From assembly GCF_002240035.1 (NCBI RefSeq), contig NZ_CP016397.1, positions 2,928,501 through 2,992,500 on the forward strand: 64,000 bases of DNA, in the 5' to 3' direction. This DNA comes from Legionella clemsonensis (GTDB taxonomy: Bacteria > Pseudomonadota > Gammaproteobacteria > Legionellales > Legionellaceae). Below the pieces are notes generated by a model, which was not told the origin of the DNA, made no database searches, and was given only the letters and a program-made list of their open reading frames with translations. Position numbers and translations under genes: made by a program. Positions 25,579 through 36,125 of this stretch are shown here, one piece after another. Every line of letters begins with the position of its first letter. Position 1 is the first letter of the stretch.

Positions 25579-26940
25579 ATGAAACACTCTTGGTTAAAAA
25601 CGGTTTTTCCCATTGCCGCTATTTTTTCATTTCGTATGCTTGGTTTGTTCATGCTGATTCCAGTGTTTACCGTGTTTGCTGGTAAACTTGAAGGGGCAAC
25701 CCCTACCTTAATTGGTTTTGCCTTGGGAAGTTATGGCTTAAGTCAGGGGTTGCTGCAAATGCCCTTTGGCATGCTTTCCGATCGGTTTGGTCGTAAATCA
25801 ATACTCACGATAGGTTTGGTTATTTTTGCTTGTGGCAGTTTAATCGGCGCATTAAGCCAGTCAATTTATACAATGATAGTTGCAAGAATTCTGCAGGGTA
25901 CAGGCGCAATTGGTAGCGTGCTTATTGCGCTTATGGCTGATTTAACACCGGATGAATATCGGACAAGAGCCATGGCTGTGATTGGTATGACTATTGGTTT
26001 GTCATTTAGTTTAGCCATGGTTGTCAGTCCTGCTATTACTACCCATTTTGGTCTAGCCGGCATTTTTTATTTAACCACAGTCCTTGCTTTCATGGGGCTT
26101 TATTTATTGCATTTTGTGATACCAACACCTCGAAAAGAAAGTTTCCATGTTGACAGTGAAGCCAATCCATCTCTTCTTAAAACAGTATTGGCTAATCCAC
26201 ATTTACAACGCTTAAATCTGGGAATATTTTTTCAACATTTTATTTTAACAGCGACCTTTTTTGTGATTCCCCTCCTTCTGCAGCAACACATTAATCAAAA
26301 ACAGTTATATCAGCAGTGGCATTTTTATTTACCATTAATGGTTTTCTCGTTTATTTTCATGATTCCTTTTATCCTGCTGGCCGAAAAAAAGCGGAAAATG
26401 AAATCTGTTTTTATCAGCTCTGTGATGACAGTTAGTCTAATGCAACTCTTTTTAGCCTTTATGAATCAACAGTGGCTTGGTTTATGGATTGTAATGTTTT
26501 TTTATTTTATTGCCTTCAATATTCTTGAAGCGACTCTACCTTCCTTAATTTCCAAACAATCTGAAGCCACTAGCAAAGGAACAGCTATGGGAGTCTATTC
26601 CAGCAGTCAATTCTTAGGGATTTTTGCAGGTGGTGCTCTTGCTGGAGTTCTTTATCAGCTGGGTGGGAGTATGCTGATATTTATTGTGAATGCTTCTTTA
26701 GGTGTAATCTGGTTTATCATTGCCTTATTTATGAAGCCTGACGTTTATTTATCAACATTGATCTTAACTTACCCTACAAACATCAAAGATACACAACAGC
26801 TATTGGATTTATTAAAAAACTTGCAGGGAGTGCGTGATGTAACCATTTCTCAAGCTGAACAAGTTATCTACTTGCGTGTTGATAAGTCTTCCTATCAAGA
26901 GGGAAGTGCCGTAAAACTTTTACAGCAAATCACAAGTTAA
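25579..26940 (+). CDS. YajR-like major facilitator transporter
   Basis: A 453-residue inner-membrane protein with 12 predicted helices. The MFS motif A is GMLSDRFGRK at about residues 64-73, and motif C-like and loop signatures (ARILQGTGAIGS, DLTPDEYRTRAMA) follow. The N-terminal half closely resembles E. coli YajR. The last ~65 residues (TLILTYPTNIKDTQQLLDLLKNLQGVRDVTI...) form a ferredoxin-like domain as in the YajR YAM domain, which supports the call. Substrate unknown; proton-driven export is likely. The ATG at 25579 follows AAAAGG; TTG codons at 25570 and 25573 are in frame. It is divergent from fabL with a ~270-bp gap. Confidence 0.88.
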   Translation: MKHSWLKTVFPIAAIFSFRMLGLFMLIPVFTVFAGKLEGATPTLIGFALGSYGLSQGLLQMPFGMLSDRFGRKSILTIGLVIFACGSLIGALSQSIYTMIVARILQGTGAIGSVLIALMADLTPDEYRTRAMAVIGMTIGLSFSLAMVVSPAITTHFGLAGIFYLTTVLAFMGLYLLHFVIPTPRKESFHVDSEANPSLLKTVLANPHLQRLNLGIFFQHFILTATFFVIPLLLQQHINQKQLYQQWHFYLPLMVFSFIFMIPFILLAEKKRKMKSVFISSVMTVSLMQLFLAFMNQQWLGLWIVMFFYFIAFNILEATLPSLISKQSEATSKGTAMGVYSSSQFLGIFAGGALAGVLYQLGGSMLIFIVNASLGVIWFIIALFMKPDVYLSTLILTYPTNIKDTQQLLDLLKNLQGVRDVTISQAEQVIYLRVDKSSYQEGSAVKLLQQITS

Positions 26941-27067
26941 CGTTAAAGGTTAAGGTTTCAATAACGGATGGATCATAATCCGGTGAAACTTATCTCACCC
27001 ACGCCTACGCAATCGCTTTCAGATTAGTTATAATTCTGCTCTAACTTTCGCATACAGGAGAATAAGC

Positions 27068-27538
27068 ATGGCACGTGGCATTAATAAAGTAATTCTAATA
27101 GGCAATGTCGGTGTAGATCCCGATGTTCGATATATGCCTAATGGCAATGCCGTAACAACAATATCGCTTGCAACTAGTGAAACATGGAAAGATAAGCAAA
27201 CAGGCGATAAACAGGAACGTACAGAATGGCACCGCGTGGTTTGCTTTAACCGCTTAGGTGAAATAGCTGGTGAATATGTTCGCAAGGGTTCTAAACTTTA
27301 TATTGAAGGCAGTTTACGTACTAGAAAATGGCAGGATCAACAGGGACAAGATCGCTACACTACAGAAATTGTAGCGAATGACATTCAAATGCTGGATGCC
27401 AAGTCTGGTTCTTCAGGTTTTGACGAGATGCCAACCGCAGCTGGAGCACCAATGAATCAAGGCATGAGTCGTAAACCACAAGCTACCCAGGCACCTCAGG
27501 GAGCATTTGAAGAATTGGATGATGATATTCCATTTTAA
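27068..27538 (+). CDS. ssb: Single-stranded DNA-binding protein
   Basis: A 156-residue OB-fold protein that coats single-stranded DNA in replication, recombination and repair. The N-terminal ~110 residues contain the OB fold ([70 protein letters not shown]). A short Gly/Pro/Gln-rich linker then leads to the acidic tip DDDIPF, which recruits partner proteins. The length is slightly short for enterics (~178) because of the linker. A good ribosome site (CAGGAG) precedes the ATG. It is followed by a strong hairpin terminator. Confidence 0.98.
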   Translation: MARGINKVILIGNVGVDPDVRYMPNGNAVTTISLATSETWKDKQTGDKQERTEWHRVVCFNRLGEIAGEYVRKGSKLYIEGSLRTRKWQDQQGQDRYTTEIVANDIQMLDAKSGSSGFDEMPTAAGAPMNQGMSRKPQATQAPQGAFEELDDDIPF

Positions 27539-27575
27539 AATCTCAGAAAGATTTTAGCCTCACTTAAACATCCTT

Positions 27576-27609
27576 GTTACCTTGATGATTTTATGAGCAT
27601 CAAGGTAAC
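27576..27609. terminator. Hairpin terminator after ssb
   Basis: A perfect 12-bp stem (27576-27587 with 27598-27609, 10-base loop) lies between the convergent ssb and hypothetical genes. On the plus strand it is followed by CTTCTTGT, a modest T-rich tail. Confidence 0.7.
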
Positions 27610-27633
27610 CTTCTTGTAATGCTCTAATTGTTA

Positions 27634-28803
27634 TTATTTTATTGTTAATTGAATATTTTCTATTTGTTTCAATGTTCCGCTCCCTAATTTGGGGGTAAAA
27701 AAGCCTCGCTGGACTCTGAACAATCTACCTAAATTTGTAGATTTATTTAAACATTCCTCTATTAATTTTTGTTGAGACTCTAAAGGGGCTGCTTTTATAT
27801 AGCTAACAATATTTTCCTTCTGCCCAGCAAGTGCTTTAAAAATAGAGGGCGCAACAAATTTTTTTGTCTGTAACAAAGCTACTAAACCTTGAGCGCTAGT
27901 GCTTTGTTTAAGAATTTCCTTAACTTCTTCATCCTGCATTATTTCTGTTGGGGAAAGAGTTGTCAGAAAACTGAATGGATCGTTAATATTATCAGGATTA
28001 TAGGTTTCCAGATTAGGATCTGTTGCCTTATGATAACAGGTTTTACCAGGGTGACGGATAGAACTATAAATTCCTATTTTCCTATCCGTGGAATGAACTA
28101 TGCCCGCTTTAATTTTCTCCCTTACTAAATGAACTTCAATTTCTTCTAACATATCCTGACATTGCTTTTCCTGCCCAGGCAAGATATAGAGGGTGAATTG
28201 CATCCCGTCAAAAAATCTTAACGCATTCTCAACCTTTTGTTTTCTTCGCTCTATTAAGCATTCGTATGTGTGCATTATACGAGTAAATAGCATTTCTTTA
28301 TTGGGATTTAGAAGATAAAAAAAGTGAAGCAATTTATTATAATATTTTTGTACAGCAGCAATTAAGCGCCATTGACTATAACTGTAACTTTTTAACTCCT
28401 GTGATAATTTATAATATTTACTACTTAAGAAATTTATATCTTGTGAATTGAAATTATGTTGAAGCTGTTTATACTCACGCTCCAATTCGTCTAATTTTCT
28501 CTGTCTATCATTTTTAAATTTTTCAATAGCGTTATAATTTGTCACCTTAAAGAGTGTATTTTTTTGACAAAGAATAGGGAAAATTATATCCCAGGCTTTA
28601 TTCAAATCATCGGAGTGAATACTAAGACGCGCTTTCCAATTAGTATCAACTTTTCTATATAAAGGAGTTTTTAGCAAGTTACGAGGACGAAAATAAATAA
28701 AACTGGAGCCATTGAAAGATCTAATAAGAATATATTTTTTATTGAAGTTACTTTCAAGAGGAATTAAAGCTTCTGGATTGATAAGTTCAGAGTATTTCAT
28801 CAT
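27634..28803 (-). CDS. Hypothetical protein with central coiled coil
   Basis: A 389-residue protein I do not recognise. The N-terminal ~90 residues are mixed alpha/beta (KYILIRSFNGSSFIYFRPRNLL). Residues ~95-200 are lysine-rich, helical and coiled-coil-like. The C-terminal part contains a motif-rich polar region (HLVREKIKAGIVHSTDRKIGIYSSIRH) and ends in a Lys/Thr-rich tail. There is no signal peptide or membrane span. It sits alone between ssb and the ribosomal block, on the same strand as the block but beyond its terminator. No strong ribosome site is visible before the ATG at 28803. The placement and lack of family suggest a lineage-specific gene, possibly an effector. Confidence 0.68.
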   Translation of the reverse strand: MMKYSELINPEALIPLESNFNKKYILIRSFNGSSFIYFRPRNLLKTPLYRKVDTNWKARLSIHSDDLNKAWDIIFPILCQKNTLFKVTNYNAIEKFKNDRQRKLDELEREYKQLQHNFNSQDINFLSSKYYKLSQELKSYSYSQWRLIAAVQKYYNKLLHFFYLLNPNKEMLFTRIMHTYECLIERRKQKVENALRFFDGMQFTLYILPGQEKQCQDMLEEIEVHLVREKIKAGIVHSTDRKIGIYSSIRHPGKTCYHKATDPNLETYNPDNINDPFSFLTTLSPTEIMQDEEVKEILKQSTSAQGLVALLQTKKFVAPSIFKALAGQKENIVSYIKAAPLESQQKLIEECLNKSTNLGRLFRVQRGFFTPKLGSGTLKQIENIQLTIK

Positions 28804-28917
28804 AAATTAAATTTATTATAGTGCGCGCCATTTTAGCAAATTGCCCATAACTCATGCACCAATTTAATTTCAACGTCTAAAACCTAATAGAAAAACAACT
28901 GCTATGTTACGATTAAC

Positions 28918-28946
28918 AAAAAGCCCGCTTAAAGCGGGCTTTTTGT
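28918..28946. terminator. Intrinsic terminator of the ribosomal super-cluster
   Basis: A near-perfect GC-rich stem (AGCCCGCTT with AAGCGGGCT) is flanked by A and T runs on both strands, giving a bidirectional terminator just after rplQ, the last gene of the alpha operon. Confidence 0.92.
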
Positions 28947-28957
28947 TAATCAAGGCG

Positions 28958-29338
28958 TTACTCTTCAGCTTGTTCTTCCATGGGCCTATCAACCAATTCC
29001 ACGATAGCCATAGGAGCGTTATCGCCAGGACGATAGCCGCATTTTAGAACTCTGACATAACCACCCGGACGCTCTACATAGCGAGGACCTAAAGTCGTGA
29101 ATAATTTTCCGACAGCACTTTTTGAGCGTAATCGATCAAAGACATAACGTCTTGAAGCAACAGAATCCTTTTTACTAACAGTGATAAGAGGCTCAATGTA
29201 GCGACGCAGTTCTTTTGCTTTGGGCAATGTTGTTTTAATCAATTCATGCTCAATTAACGATGTACACATATTTGAAAACATCGCCTTTCTATGGCTACTT
29301 GTGCGGCTAAAACTACGGCCTGAATTACGGTGACGCAT
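28958..29338 (-). CDS. rplQ: 50S ribosomal protein L17
   Basis: A 126-residue large-subunit protein near the peptide exit tunnel. It begins [24 protein letters not shown], the diagnostic L17 start, and contains [18 protein letters not shown] and [20 protein letters not shown] short acidic tail follows. It is the last gene of the alpha operon, 16 bp after rpoA, and a strong terminator lies directly downstream. Confidence 0.99.
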   Translation of the reverse strand: MRHRNSGRSFSRTSSHRKAMFSNMCTSLIEHELIKTTLPKAKELRRYIEPLITVSKKDSVASRRYVFDRLRSKSAVGKLFTTLGPRYVERPGGYVRVLKCGYRPGDNAPMAIVELVDRPMEEQAEE

Positions 29339-29354
29339 GACAAACTCCTAAATA

Positions 29355-30341
29355 TTACTCGCCAAGATTTGCTGGCGGCCAATTTTCAAGCTTCATTCCC
29401 AAAGATAAAGAACGTGAAGCAAGTACGTCTTTAATTTCAGTGAGAGATTTTTTTCCTAAATTTGGTGTTTTTAACAGTTCATTTTCAGTCTTTTGAACCA
29501 GATCACCAATATAATAGATATTTTCTGCTTTTAAACAGTTAGCGGAACGTACAGTAAGTTCCAGATCATCAACTGGTCTTAGCAAGATAGGATCGAAATC
29601 ATTTCTTTCCTTATTATCAGTACGCGATTCTTCAAACTTCATGTCAACAAAAGCATGTAACTGACGTTGCAAAATAGAGGCAGAAATACGAATAGCCTCT
29701 TCAGGATCAAGAGTACCATCAGTCTCTAAATCAATGGTTAACTTGTCCAAATCTGTTCTATTTTCAACACGGGCGCTATCAACAAAGTAAGCAACTTTTT
29801 TAACTGGTGAAAAGGTATTATCAAGTTTCAATTTACCAACAGATTTTTGTTCAATTTCCTCATCAAAATTTCTAACGAATGAGTCTGTTGAATGAAATCC
29901 TACACCTTTTTCAACCTTCAAGGTCATGTTCAACTTACCATTTTCATTGAGTGTAGCGATGACTAACTCAGGATTAATAATCTCCTGACCATGAGTTAAT
30001 TGAATATCACCAGCCGTTACCTGACATGGACCTTGCTTACTTAAAGTTAATAGTGCTTCCTTTCCAGTGGTAATTTTAATAGCCACCTGCTTTAAGTTTA
30101 AGAGGATATCAACAACATCCTCTTGAACACCTTCGATGGTGCTGTATTCATGCAGTACGCCATCAATAGTTACTTCAGTAATTGCATAACCGGGCATAGA
30201 TGATAAGAGAATTCGTCTCAACGCATTACCGAGGGTATGACCATAGCCACGCTCTAAAGGCTCAAGAACGACTCGTGAGTGGTAAGGCGACTTAGCATCT
30301 ACTTTAAGTACAGATGGCGTCATCATTTCTTGTATATCCAT
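29355..30341 (-). CDS. rpoA: RNA polymerase alpha subunit
   Basis: A 328-residue subunit that nucleates core assembly and contacts UP elements and activators. The N-terminal dimerisation domain spans ~1-235 ([26 protein letters not shown], the core signature). A flexible linker follows, then the C-terminal DNA-binding domain at ~250-320 with [18 protein letters not shown] and [19 protein letters not shown] helices. Length is normal for gammaproteobacteria. It lies in the alpha operon, 17 bp after rpsD. Confidence 0.99.
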   Translation of the reverse strand: MDIQEMMTPSVLKVDAKSPYHSRVVLEPLERGYGHTLGNALRRILLSSMPGYAITEVTIDGVLHEYSTIEGVQEDVVDILLNLKQVAIKITTGKEALLTLSKQGPCQVTAGDIQLTHGQEIINPELVIATLNENGKLNMTLKVEKGVGFHSTDSFVRNFDEEIEQKSVGKLKLDNTFSPVKKVAYFVDSARVENRTDLDKLTIDLETDGTLDPEEAIRISASILQRQLHAFVDMKFEESRTDNKERNDFDPILLRPVDDLELTVRSANCLKAENIYYIGDLVQKTENELLKTPNLGKKSLTEIKDVLASRSLSLGMKLENWPPANLGE

Positions 30342-30358
30342 TCGGTTTGTCTCCGAGC

Positions 30359-30979
30359 TTACTTAGAGTAAAGTTCTACAACTAAATTAACATTATAATA
30401 GGTGGATAAATCATTCAGTGTTGGTACAGTTGAAAAAGTGCCTTTGAAAGTACTTGAATCAACCGTTAACCAATCACAAGAAGCACGCTGCTCAGATAGC
30501 GCAACAGCAGCTTGAATTCGACCTTGCCCTTTAGCCTTTTGACGTATAGAAACGACATCACCAGGCTTGACCAGGTAAGAAGGAATGTTAACCACCTGAT
30601 CATTAACCAATATTGCTTTATGTGCAACTAACTGTCTGGCTTCAGCACGAGTACTGGCAAAACCCATTCTGTAAACAACATTATCAAGGCGTCTTTCAAG
30701 AAGAACCATTAAATTCTCGCCAGTAGATCCTGGTTGTCTAGCTGCCTTTTTATAATAGTTATGAAATTGTTTTTCCAGAATGCCATAAAGGCGTCTGATT
30801 TTTTGTTTTTCACGTAATTGCACACCGTAGTCACTAAGGCGAGGTTTATTGGCACCATGCTGCCCTGGCAGCTTTTCAGACTTACACTTTAATTTGTGGT
30901 CACGAACACCACTTTTCAAGAATAAATCAGTGCCTTCTCTACGTGACAATTTACATTTTGGACCAAGGTATCTAGCCAT
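30359..30979 (-). CDS. rpsD: 30S ribosomal protein S4
   Basis: A 206-residue primary 16S-binding protein. It begins [24 protein letters not shown], and its S4 RNA-binding domain is at about 95-155 ([31 protein letters not shown]). In enterics S4 represses the alpha operon by binding the rpsM leader; the 83-bp gap before rpsM here leaves room for such a site, but I did not identify the pseudoknot. Gap to rpsK is 15 bp. Confidence 0.99.
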   Translation of the reverse strand: MARYLGPKCKLSRREGTDLFLKSGVRDHKLKCKSEKLPGQHGANKPRLSDYGVQLREKQKIRRLYGILEKQFHNYYKKAARQPGSTGENLMVLLERRLDNVVYRMGFASTRAEARQLVAHKAILVNDQVVNIPSYLVKPGDVVSIRQKAKGQGRIQAAVALSEQRASCDWLTVDSSTFKGTFSTVPTLNDLSTYYNVNLVVELYSK

Positions 30980-30994
30980 TAAAAACTCCTGAAC

Positions 30995-31393
30995 TTATAC
31001 ACGACGTTTTTTGGGTGGCTTACATCCATTATGAGGTATGCCAGTTACATCGGTTATTTCTACAATTTTAAAATCCTGCGAAATCAGCTCACGAATGGTT
31101 GATTCACGACCTGGCCCAGGACCATCAATAAATACAGCCACAGATTTCATACCATATTCTTTTGCAACAGCAGATGCTTTTTCAGTTGCAACCTGAGCAG
31201 CATACGGGGTACTTTTTCTTGAGCCGCGGAAACCGGAACCACCCGCAGTAGCCCAGCATAAGGCGTTACCTTGGCGGTCAGTAAAAGTAACAATGGTATT
31301 ATTAAAAGAAGCATGAACATGAACTATACCGTCTGATACAATTCGTTTTATCTTCTTTCTAGCTTTTTGCTGCTTTGCCTTATTTATAGCCAT
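30995..31393 (-). CDS. rpsK: 30S ribosomal protein S11
   Basis: A 132-residue platform protein of the small subunit. The core is [39 protein letters not shown] and [13 protein letters not shown], ending in the conserved [18 protein letters not shown] tail with its basic C-terminus. It is 19 bp after rpsM in the alpha operon. Confidence 0.99.
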   Translation of the reverse strand: MAINKAKQQKARKKIKRIVSDGIVHVHASFNNTIVTFTDRQGNALCWATAGGSGFRGSRKSTPYAAQVATEKASAVAKEYGMKSVAVFIDGPGPGRESTIRELISQDFKIVEITDVTGIPHNGCKPPKKRRV

Positions 31394-31412
31394 CTTGTTT
31401 TCCTACATATAA

Positions 31413-31769
31413 TTAGATATTGCTAGTTTTACGTCGACCTTTTCGAGTACGCGCATTGGTTTTTGTGCGCTGTCCTCTTAATGGCAAACCACGACGATGA
31501 CGAAGACCGCGATAGCAGCCAAGGTCCATGAGCCGCTTAATATTCATATTAACAGTACGACGTAAATCACCTTCAACAGTCATTTTGGCAATTTCTGCGC
31601 GTAAAGCCTCAAGCTTTTCCTCTGGTAATTGCGATACCTTTGTTGCCGTATCAATACCTACAGTTTTGCATAAATCCGCTGCTGTTGTTTTGCCAATTCC
31701 ATAAATCGATGTAAGGGCTATCACGATATGTTTGTGATCCGGTATATTAACACCTGCAATACGAGCCAT
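31413..31769 (-). CDS. rpsM: 30S ribosomal protein S13
   Basis: A 118-residue head protein that contacts the 50S subunit and the P-site tRNA. It starts [26 protein letters not shown] and ends in the RNA-contacting basic tail ([19 protein letters not shown]). It is the first gene of the classical alpha operon and lies 83 bp after rpmJ. Confidence 0.99.
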   Translation of the reverse strand: MARIAGVNIPDHKHIVIALTSIYGIGKTTAADLCKTVGIDTATKVSQLPEEKLEALRAEIAKMTVEGDLRRTVNMNIKRLMDLGCYRGLRHRRGLPLRGQRTKTNARTRKGRRKTSNI

Positions 31770-31852
31770 TAGTCTCTCCGAACGTTATTTTTTGCTCTGT
31801 CAGAAAGGGACAGAAGAATACTATTATAATGAACTAAAATCAAGCAAGGATT

Positions 31853-31966
31853 TTATCCCTGCTTTTGCTTATGCCTTGCATCTTTGCATATAACGCGGAT
31901 AGTTCCATTACGCTTAATAATTTTACAGTTACGACAGAGTCGTTTTACTGATGCTCTAACTTTCAT
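31853..31966 (-). CDS. rpmJ: 50S ribosomal protein L36
   Basis: A 37-residue gene found by translating the gap between secY and rpsM. It starts [19 protein letters not shown] and ends in KQKQG. Cys11, Cys14, Cys27 and His32 make the zinc site of the zinc-binding L36 form. It sits in its usual place at the end of the spc operon, 18 bp after secY. Confidence 0.97.
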   Translation of the reverse strand: MKVRASVKRLCRNCKIIKRNGTIRVICKDARHKQKQG

Positions 31967-31984
31967 TAAAAACTCCGATAATAA

Positions 31985-33313
31985 TCATAAAAGACCAGGC
32001 AACTTGGTCCCTCTAAAATTGGCTTTTTTCATCAAAGAATCATACTGTTGTGTCATAAGATGAGCTTGTACTTGAGCTACAAAGTCCATAATTACAACAA
32101 CGATGATTAACAATGATGTTCCACCAAAATAAAAAGACACATGCCAGGTATACATTAAAATCTGTGGTAATAAGCACACTAACACTAGATATATTGCACC
32201 AACAAGTGTTAACCGTGTCATAACCAAATCAATATAACGAGTCGTTTGCTCACCGGGACGTATACCAGGAATATAAGCCCCTGATTTCTTTAAATTATCA
32301 GCCGTATCTTTGGGATTAAATACCAAGGCCGCATAAAAGAAAGCAAAAAACAAAATAGCAGCAGCATAAATAATCAAGTAAAGAGGTTGTCCTGGAGAAA
32401 GCGCCATACCAATATCCGCTAACCAATCCATTCCTTTACCTTTCGCAAAAAATTGCGCGAGAGTTGCCGGTAACAAAATTATACTTGATGCAAATATTGG
32501 TGGTATAACGCCAGACATATTAATTTTTAACGGCAAATGACTGGTCTGTGCTGCATATACTTTACGGCCGTGAGTGCGCTGCGCATAGTTAACGCGTATG
32601 CGACGCTGTGCCCTTTCCATAAAGACAACAAATCCCGTAACCAATACTACAATCACCCCAACCAACAATAGGGTAAGTGCCTGCATTTGTCCTTCCTTTA
32701 CTTGCTGAAAAACTGATGCAATAGCATGTGGCATACTGGAAACAATTCCAGAAAATATAATTAAGGATATTCCATTACCAACACCTTTCTCAGTAATTTG
32801 CTCACCAAGCCACATTAAAAACATGGTGCCTGTTACTAAAGTAACAACAGCAGTAAAATAGAAAAATATATCCGCATGTAATGCTATTTGTTGGCCTGCA
32901 AGCCATCTAGCCATTCCTAATGATTGGAATATAGCCAAAACCAAAGTCAAATAACGGGTATACTGATTGATTTTTCTTCGTCCTGACTCACCTTCTTTTT
33001 TCAATTGCTCCAATTTAGGTGAAACAACTGAAAATAACTGTATAATAATCGAGGCAGAAATATAGGGCATAATTCCTATTGCAAATACAGTGACACGCGA
33101 TAGAGCACCTCCAGAAAACATGTTGAACAAACCAAAAATTGTATTTTGTTGCTCACCGAAAAAATTAGCCAATTTCTGAGGATCCAATCCGGGCACCGGA
33201 ATATGCGCACCTAGTCTGTAGACTAAAATTCCTATAATAACGAATAACAACCGCGATTTTAATTCCGCCAATCCGCCACGAGATTGGCTTGATATTTGCT
33301 TTTGGTTATTCAT
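31985..33313 (-). CDS. secY: Protein translocase subunit SecY
   Basis: The 442-residue channel subunit of the SecYEG translocon in the inner membrane. Ten hydrophobic spans are visible, starting with the first after ~20 residues ([21 protein letters not shown]) and including the plug region and the [21 protein letters not shown] signature. The cytosolic loop with [13 protein letters not shown] is the ribosome/SecA contact. It is cotranscribed with rplO (2-bp gap). Its partner SecE is encoded at 58138-58509 in this window. Confidence 0.99.
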   Translation of the reverse strand: MNNQKQISSQSRGGLAELKSRLLFVIIGILVYRLGAHIPVPGLDPQKLANFFGEQQNTIFGLFNMFSGGALSRVTVFAIGIMPYISASIIIQLFSVVSPKLEQLKKEGESGRRKINQYTRYLTLVLAIFQSLGMARWLAGQQIALHADIFFYFTAVVTLVTGTMFLMWLGEQITEKGVGNGISLIIFSGIVSSMPHAIASVFQQVKEGQMQALTLLLVGVIVVLVTGFVVFMERAQRRIRVNYAQRTHGRKVYAAQTSHLPLKINMSGVIPPIFASSIILLPATLAQFFAKGKGMDWLADIGMALSPGQPLYLIIYAAAILFFAFFYAALVFNPKDTADNLKKSGAYIPGIRPGEQTTRYIDLVMTRLTLVGAIYLVLVCLLPQILMYTWHVSFYFGGTSLLIIVVVIMDFVAQVQAHLMTQQYDSLMKKANFRGTKLPGLL

Positions 33314-33315
33314 AG

Positions 33316-33750
33316 TTACTCTTCAATACTGCCACCAGCTTGTTCAATTGCCGCACGTGCACCTTTAGTCACACGCAAGCCCTTTAATTTAAGTGGAGCA
33401 TTCAGCTCACCTGAAAGAATAACTTTTACTTCTTTAATTGATTTATTAACTAAACCAGCATCTTTTAACGTTTGAAGATCAATATTTTCTGCGTTTAATG
33501 CCACCAATTCAGTTAAAGTAACTTGATCAATTGTTCGTGCAGTTCTGGACTTGAAGCCCATTTTAGGTAGACGACGCTGAATTGGCATTTGTCCACCTTC
33601 AAAATTAATCTTATGGAAGCCACCAGCACGAGCTTTTTGCCCCTTATGTCCTTTTCCACAAGTTTTACCTAGACCAGAGCCAATTCCTCGACCAAGACGT
33701 TTTCTTCCAGGACGTGAACCAGGATCTGGAGATAGTGTATTTAAATTCAT
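33316..33750 (-). CDS. rplO: 50S ribosomal protein L15
   Basis: A 144-residue large-subunit protein. I start it at ATG 33750, which shares one base with the rpmD stop; an in-frame GTG at 33759 would overlap rpmD further. It starts [41 protein letters not shown], the Gly/Arg-rich rRNA-binding N-arm, followed by [17 protein letters not shown] and a compact C-terminal domain. Confidence 0.98.
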   Translation of the reverse strand: MNLNTLSPDPGSRPGRKRLGRGIGSGLGKTCGKGHKGQKARAGGFHKINFEGGQMPIQRRLPKMGFKSRTARTIDQVTLTELVALNAENIDLQTLKDAGLVNKSIKEVKVILSGELNAPLKLKGLRVTKGARAAIEQAGGSIEE

Positions 33751-33935
33751 TACGCACACTCCTCAACTTGCACCAGGTAATTAACAACATTAATCAGTCC
33801 TCTGATTGCAGGATTGTCTTGTTGAATTACACTGCTATTCAACTTGCCTAAGCCCAGTTGCTTAACTATTTCTATATGCTTTGGTTTCCGACCAATAGTG
33901 CTCTTAACCAAAGTGATTTTTATCTTTTTGCTCAT
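33750..33935 (-). CDS. rpmD: 50S ribosomal protein L30
   Basis: A 61-residue small ferredoxin-like-fold protein ([26 protein letters not shown], then [19 protein letters not shown]). Both ends overlap neighbours by one base (rpsE upstream, rplO downstream), showing tight translational coupling in the spc operon. Confidence 0.98.
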   Translation of the reverse strand: MSKKIKITLVKSTIGRKPKHIEIVKQLGLGKLNSSVIQQDNPAIRGLINVVNYLVQVEECA

Positions 33936-34447
33936 TATTCTTCCGCCGTTACTTCTGCAACTGTTTTACCACGTTTAGCAGCCACATAATCAGGAGTTCC
34001 GATATTAGTCAGTGCATTAATAGTGGCACGTACAATATTGCTTGGGTTGGTAGAACCAATACTTTTTGCCAAAATATTTTGTACACCCAAAACTTCTAGT
34101 ACAGCACGCATTGCACCACCAGCAATAATTCCTGTACCCTCACTCGCAGGCTTCATAAATACTTTTGAAGCACCGTAATTCCAGGTAATTTCGTGATGAA
34201 TTGTTGTGCCCGCAAGTGGAATGTAAGTCATATTCTTTCTTGCCTGATCCATTGCCTTCATAATAGCAACAGGTACTTCCCTAGCTTTACCACGACCAAA
34301 GCCTACCTTACCTTTTCCATCACCCACTACCACTAGTACGGCAAAGCCAAAAACACGTCCACCTTTTACTACTTTGGCCGTACGTGTAACAGATACCAAT
34401 TTCTCTTGGTACCCATCACTCTTTTGAATTTCATCAAATGCTGCCAT
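33935..34447 (-). CDS. rpsE: 30S ribosomal protein S5
   Basis: A 170-residue protein at the mRNA entry site. The double-stranded RNA-binding-like N-domain ([37 protein letters not shown]) is followed by the C-domain ([40 protein letters not shown]). The loop sequence around residues 20-32 is of normal type. It lies 9 bp after rplR. Confidence 0.99.
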   Translation of the reverse strand: MAAFDEIQKSDGYQEKLVSVTRTAKVVKGGRVFGFAVLVVVGDGKGKVGFGRGKAREVPVAIMKAMDQARKNMTYIPLAGTTIHHEITWNYGASKVFMKPASEGTGIIAGGAMRAVLEVLGVQNILAKSIGSTNPSNIVRATINALTNIGTPDYVAAKRGKTVAEVTAEE

Positions 34448-34456
34448 AACCGTTCC

Positions 34457-34819
34457 TTAAAAAATCAACCCAGCTTCTCGAGCGCCGTCGGCTAAAGCTT
34501 TAACTCTACCGTGGTATTTATAACCTGCACGATCAAAAGAAACTTTATCTATACTTTTAGCCTTGGCTCGCTCACCTAACAATTTACCAACTTGCTGGGC
34601 TTGTTCTACTTTGGTTCCTGAAAGCTTAGCCTTAAGCTCCTTATCCATTGTAGATGAACAGACAAGTACAACATCACCCTTTTCACCACGAGCAACAATT
34701 TGAGAATAGATGTGAGAACCACTTCTATGCACGACAAGTCTTGCTTTATCGGGATGACGACGATGAATGGCTTTTGCCTTTAAACCACGTCTTATACGGG
34801 CTTTTTCTTTATTCTTCAT
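34457..34819 (-). CDS. rplR: 50S ribosomal protein L18
   Basis: A 120-residue protein that binds 5S rRNA with L5. It has a basic N-terminus ([19 protein letters not shown]), then [17 protein letters not shown] and the C-terminal [24 protein letters not shown] signature. 10 bp after rplF. Confidence 0.99.
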   Translation of the reverse strand: MKNKEKARIRRGLKAKAIHRRHPDKARLVVHRSGSHIYSQIVARGEKGDVVLVCSSTMDKELKAKLSGTKVEQAQQVGKLLGERAKAKSIDKVSFDRAGYKYHGRVKALADGAREAGLIF

Positions 34820-34829
34820 CTCTTACACC

Positions 34830-35372
34830 TTATTTCTTTTTGGCTTCTTTACGAATAATAATTTCGCCAGCATAGCGAATACCTTTACCTTTATAAGGCT
34901 CTGGAGGTCTAAAACCTCGGATTTCTGAGGCAACTTGACCTAACAATTGTTTATCAATACCACGAATTACAACCGTTGTGTTATTTGGCGTCTCCGCGGT
35001 AACACCCTGAGGTAAATTGTATTCAACGGGGTGAGAAAAACCCAAAGACAGGGTTATTGACTTATTGTTTGCTTGTGCACGATAACCCACACCAATCAGC
35101 TCCAAGGTTACATCAAAGCCGTTTGTAACACCTTTAACCATATTGTTAACTAAAGCACGCACTGTTCCGGCATGTGCCCATGCATTAGGATCATTAGAAG
35201 CTGGTTTGAACAAAATTTTGTTATTGCTTTCTTCACATTTACTAACGTTTACCAGCTTATTATAGTGCTGAACCAAGGAACCTTTGGGGCCTTTAACCGT
35301 TAAAGTATCTTTTCCAATGGTAAGCTCAACATTAGCAGGCAAATTAATTGGGGCTTTTGCTACTCTAGACAT
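34830..35372 (-). CDS. rplF: 50S ribosomal protein L6
   Basis: A 180-residue protein with two duplicated domains near the factor-binding site. It starts MSRVAKAPINLPANVELTI; the C-terminal signature RPPEPYKGKGIRYAGEIIIRKEAKKK is present. 17 bp after rpsH. Confidence 0.99.
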   Translation of the reverse strand: MSRVAKAPINLPANVELTIGKDTLTVKGPKGSLVQHYNKLVNVSKCEESNNKILFKPASNDPNAWAHAGTVRALVNNMVKGVTNGFDVTLELIGVGYRAQANNKSITLSLGFSHPVEYNLPQGVTAETPNNTTVVIRGIDKQLLGQVASEIRGFRPPEPYKGKGIRYAGEIIIRKEAKKK

Positions 35373-35389
35373 ATCATTCCTCTCAAGTA

Positions 35390-35785
35390 TTAGGCCACTT
35401 CACAAAGAACTTCGCCACCAACGCCTTGTCTCTTAGCTGCTATATGAGTCATCACCCCTTTAGAGGTTGAAAGAATGGCAACACCAAAACCAGGAATTGA
35501 AGGTAAGTCCTTAAATGATTTATAAATTCTTAAACCAGGGCGGCTAATACGCAAAATACGCTCAATTACAGGCTTACCATGATAGTATTTTAATTGTAAC
35601 GTAATTGTTTTAATATTATTTTCAAGAAGTTGGACATCATAATCTAATATATAACCTTCTTCTTTTAACACCCTGGCTATTTCTTCTTTCAATTTAGATG
35701 AATTCAGGGTTACGCTCTGATGTTTAGCTTGCTGACCATTACGAATTCTAGTCAACATGTCAGCAACAGGATCATGCATACTCAC
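35390..35785 (-). CDS. rpsH: 30S ribosomal protein S8
   Basis: A 131-residue 16S-binding protein. The start is GTG at 35785 ([18 protein letters not shown]), matching the E. coli protein start and set by GGAGA six bases upstream; an ATG two codons later is too far from that site. The C-terminal RNA-contact motif ([28 protein letters not shown]) is intact. In E. coli S8 autoregulates the spc operon. Confidence 0.98.
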   Translation of the reverse strand: MSMHDPVADMLTRIRNGQQAKHQSVTLNSSKLKEEIARVLKEEGYILDYDVQLLENNIKTITLQLKYYHGKPVIERILRISRPGLRIYKSFKDLPSIPGFGVAILSTSKGVMTHIAAKRQGVGGEVLCEVA

Positions 35786-35808
35786 AGTTGTTCTCCATAG
35801 AATAAAAT

Positions 35809-36111
35809 TTACCAGCTGGATTTGCGACCACCAGTAACATTACCGGTCATCAACTGCTGTCTTAAGCAAATCCTGCAAAGGCCAAATTTGCGATAAACGG
35901 CATGCTGACGCCCACATTGCTGGCAACGGGTGCTATATCGCACTGGGTTAGAATTAATTGGAAGCTTAGTTAATTGAGCTTGCGCTTCCCTAATCTCATC
36001 ATAATCAGTTGATGATTTAATCAAAACTTTTAGTTCTTTTCTACGCTCTGCATATTTCGCGACAAGTTTAGCTCTTTTATTTTCGCGGGCGAGCATTGAT
36101 TTTTTAGCCAC
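35809..36111 (-). CDS. rpsN: 30S ribosomal protein S14, long form with zinc cysteines
   Basis: A 100-residue protein of long (zinc-free-type) length, yet it carries a complete CX2C-X12-CX2C zinc ribbon: Cys63, Cys66, Cys79 and Cys82. It starts [16 protein letters not shown] and ends GGRKSSW, as in other S14 proteins. The E. coli long form has lost these cysteines. It assembles late in the small-subunit head. 14 bp after rplE. Confidence 0.97.
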   Translation of the reverse strand: MAKKSMLARENKRAKLVAKYAERRKELKVLIKSSTDYDEIREAQAQLTKLPINSNPVRYSTRCQQCGRQHAVYRKFGLCRICLRQQLMTGNVTGGRKSSW

Positions 36112-36125
36112 AGTATTACCCTTTC

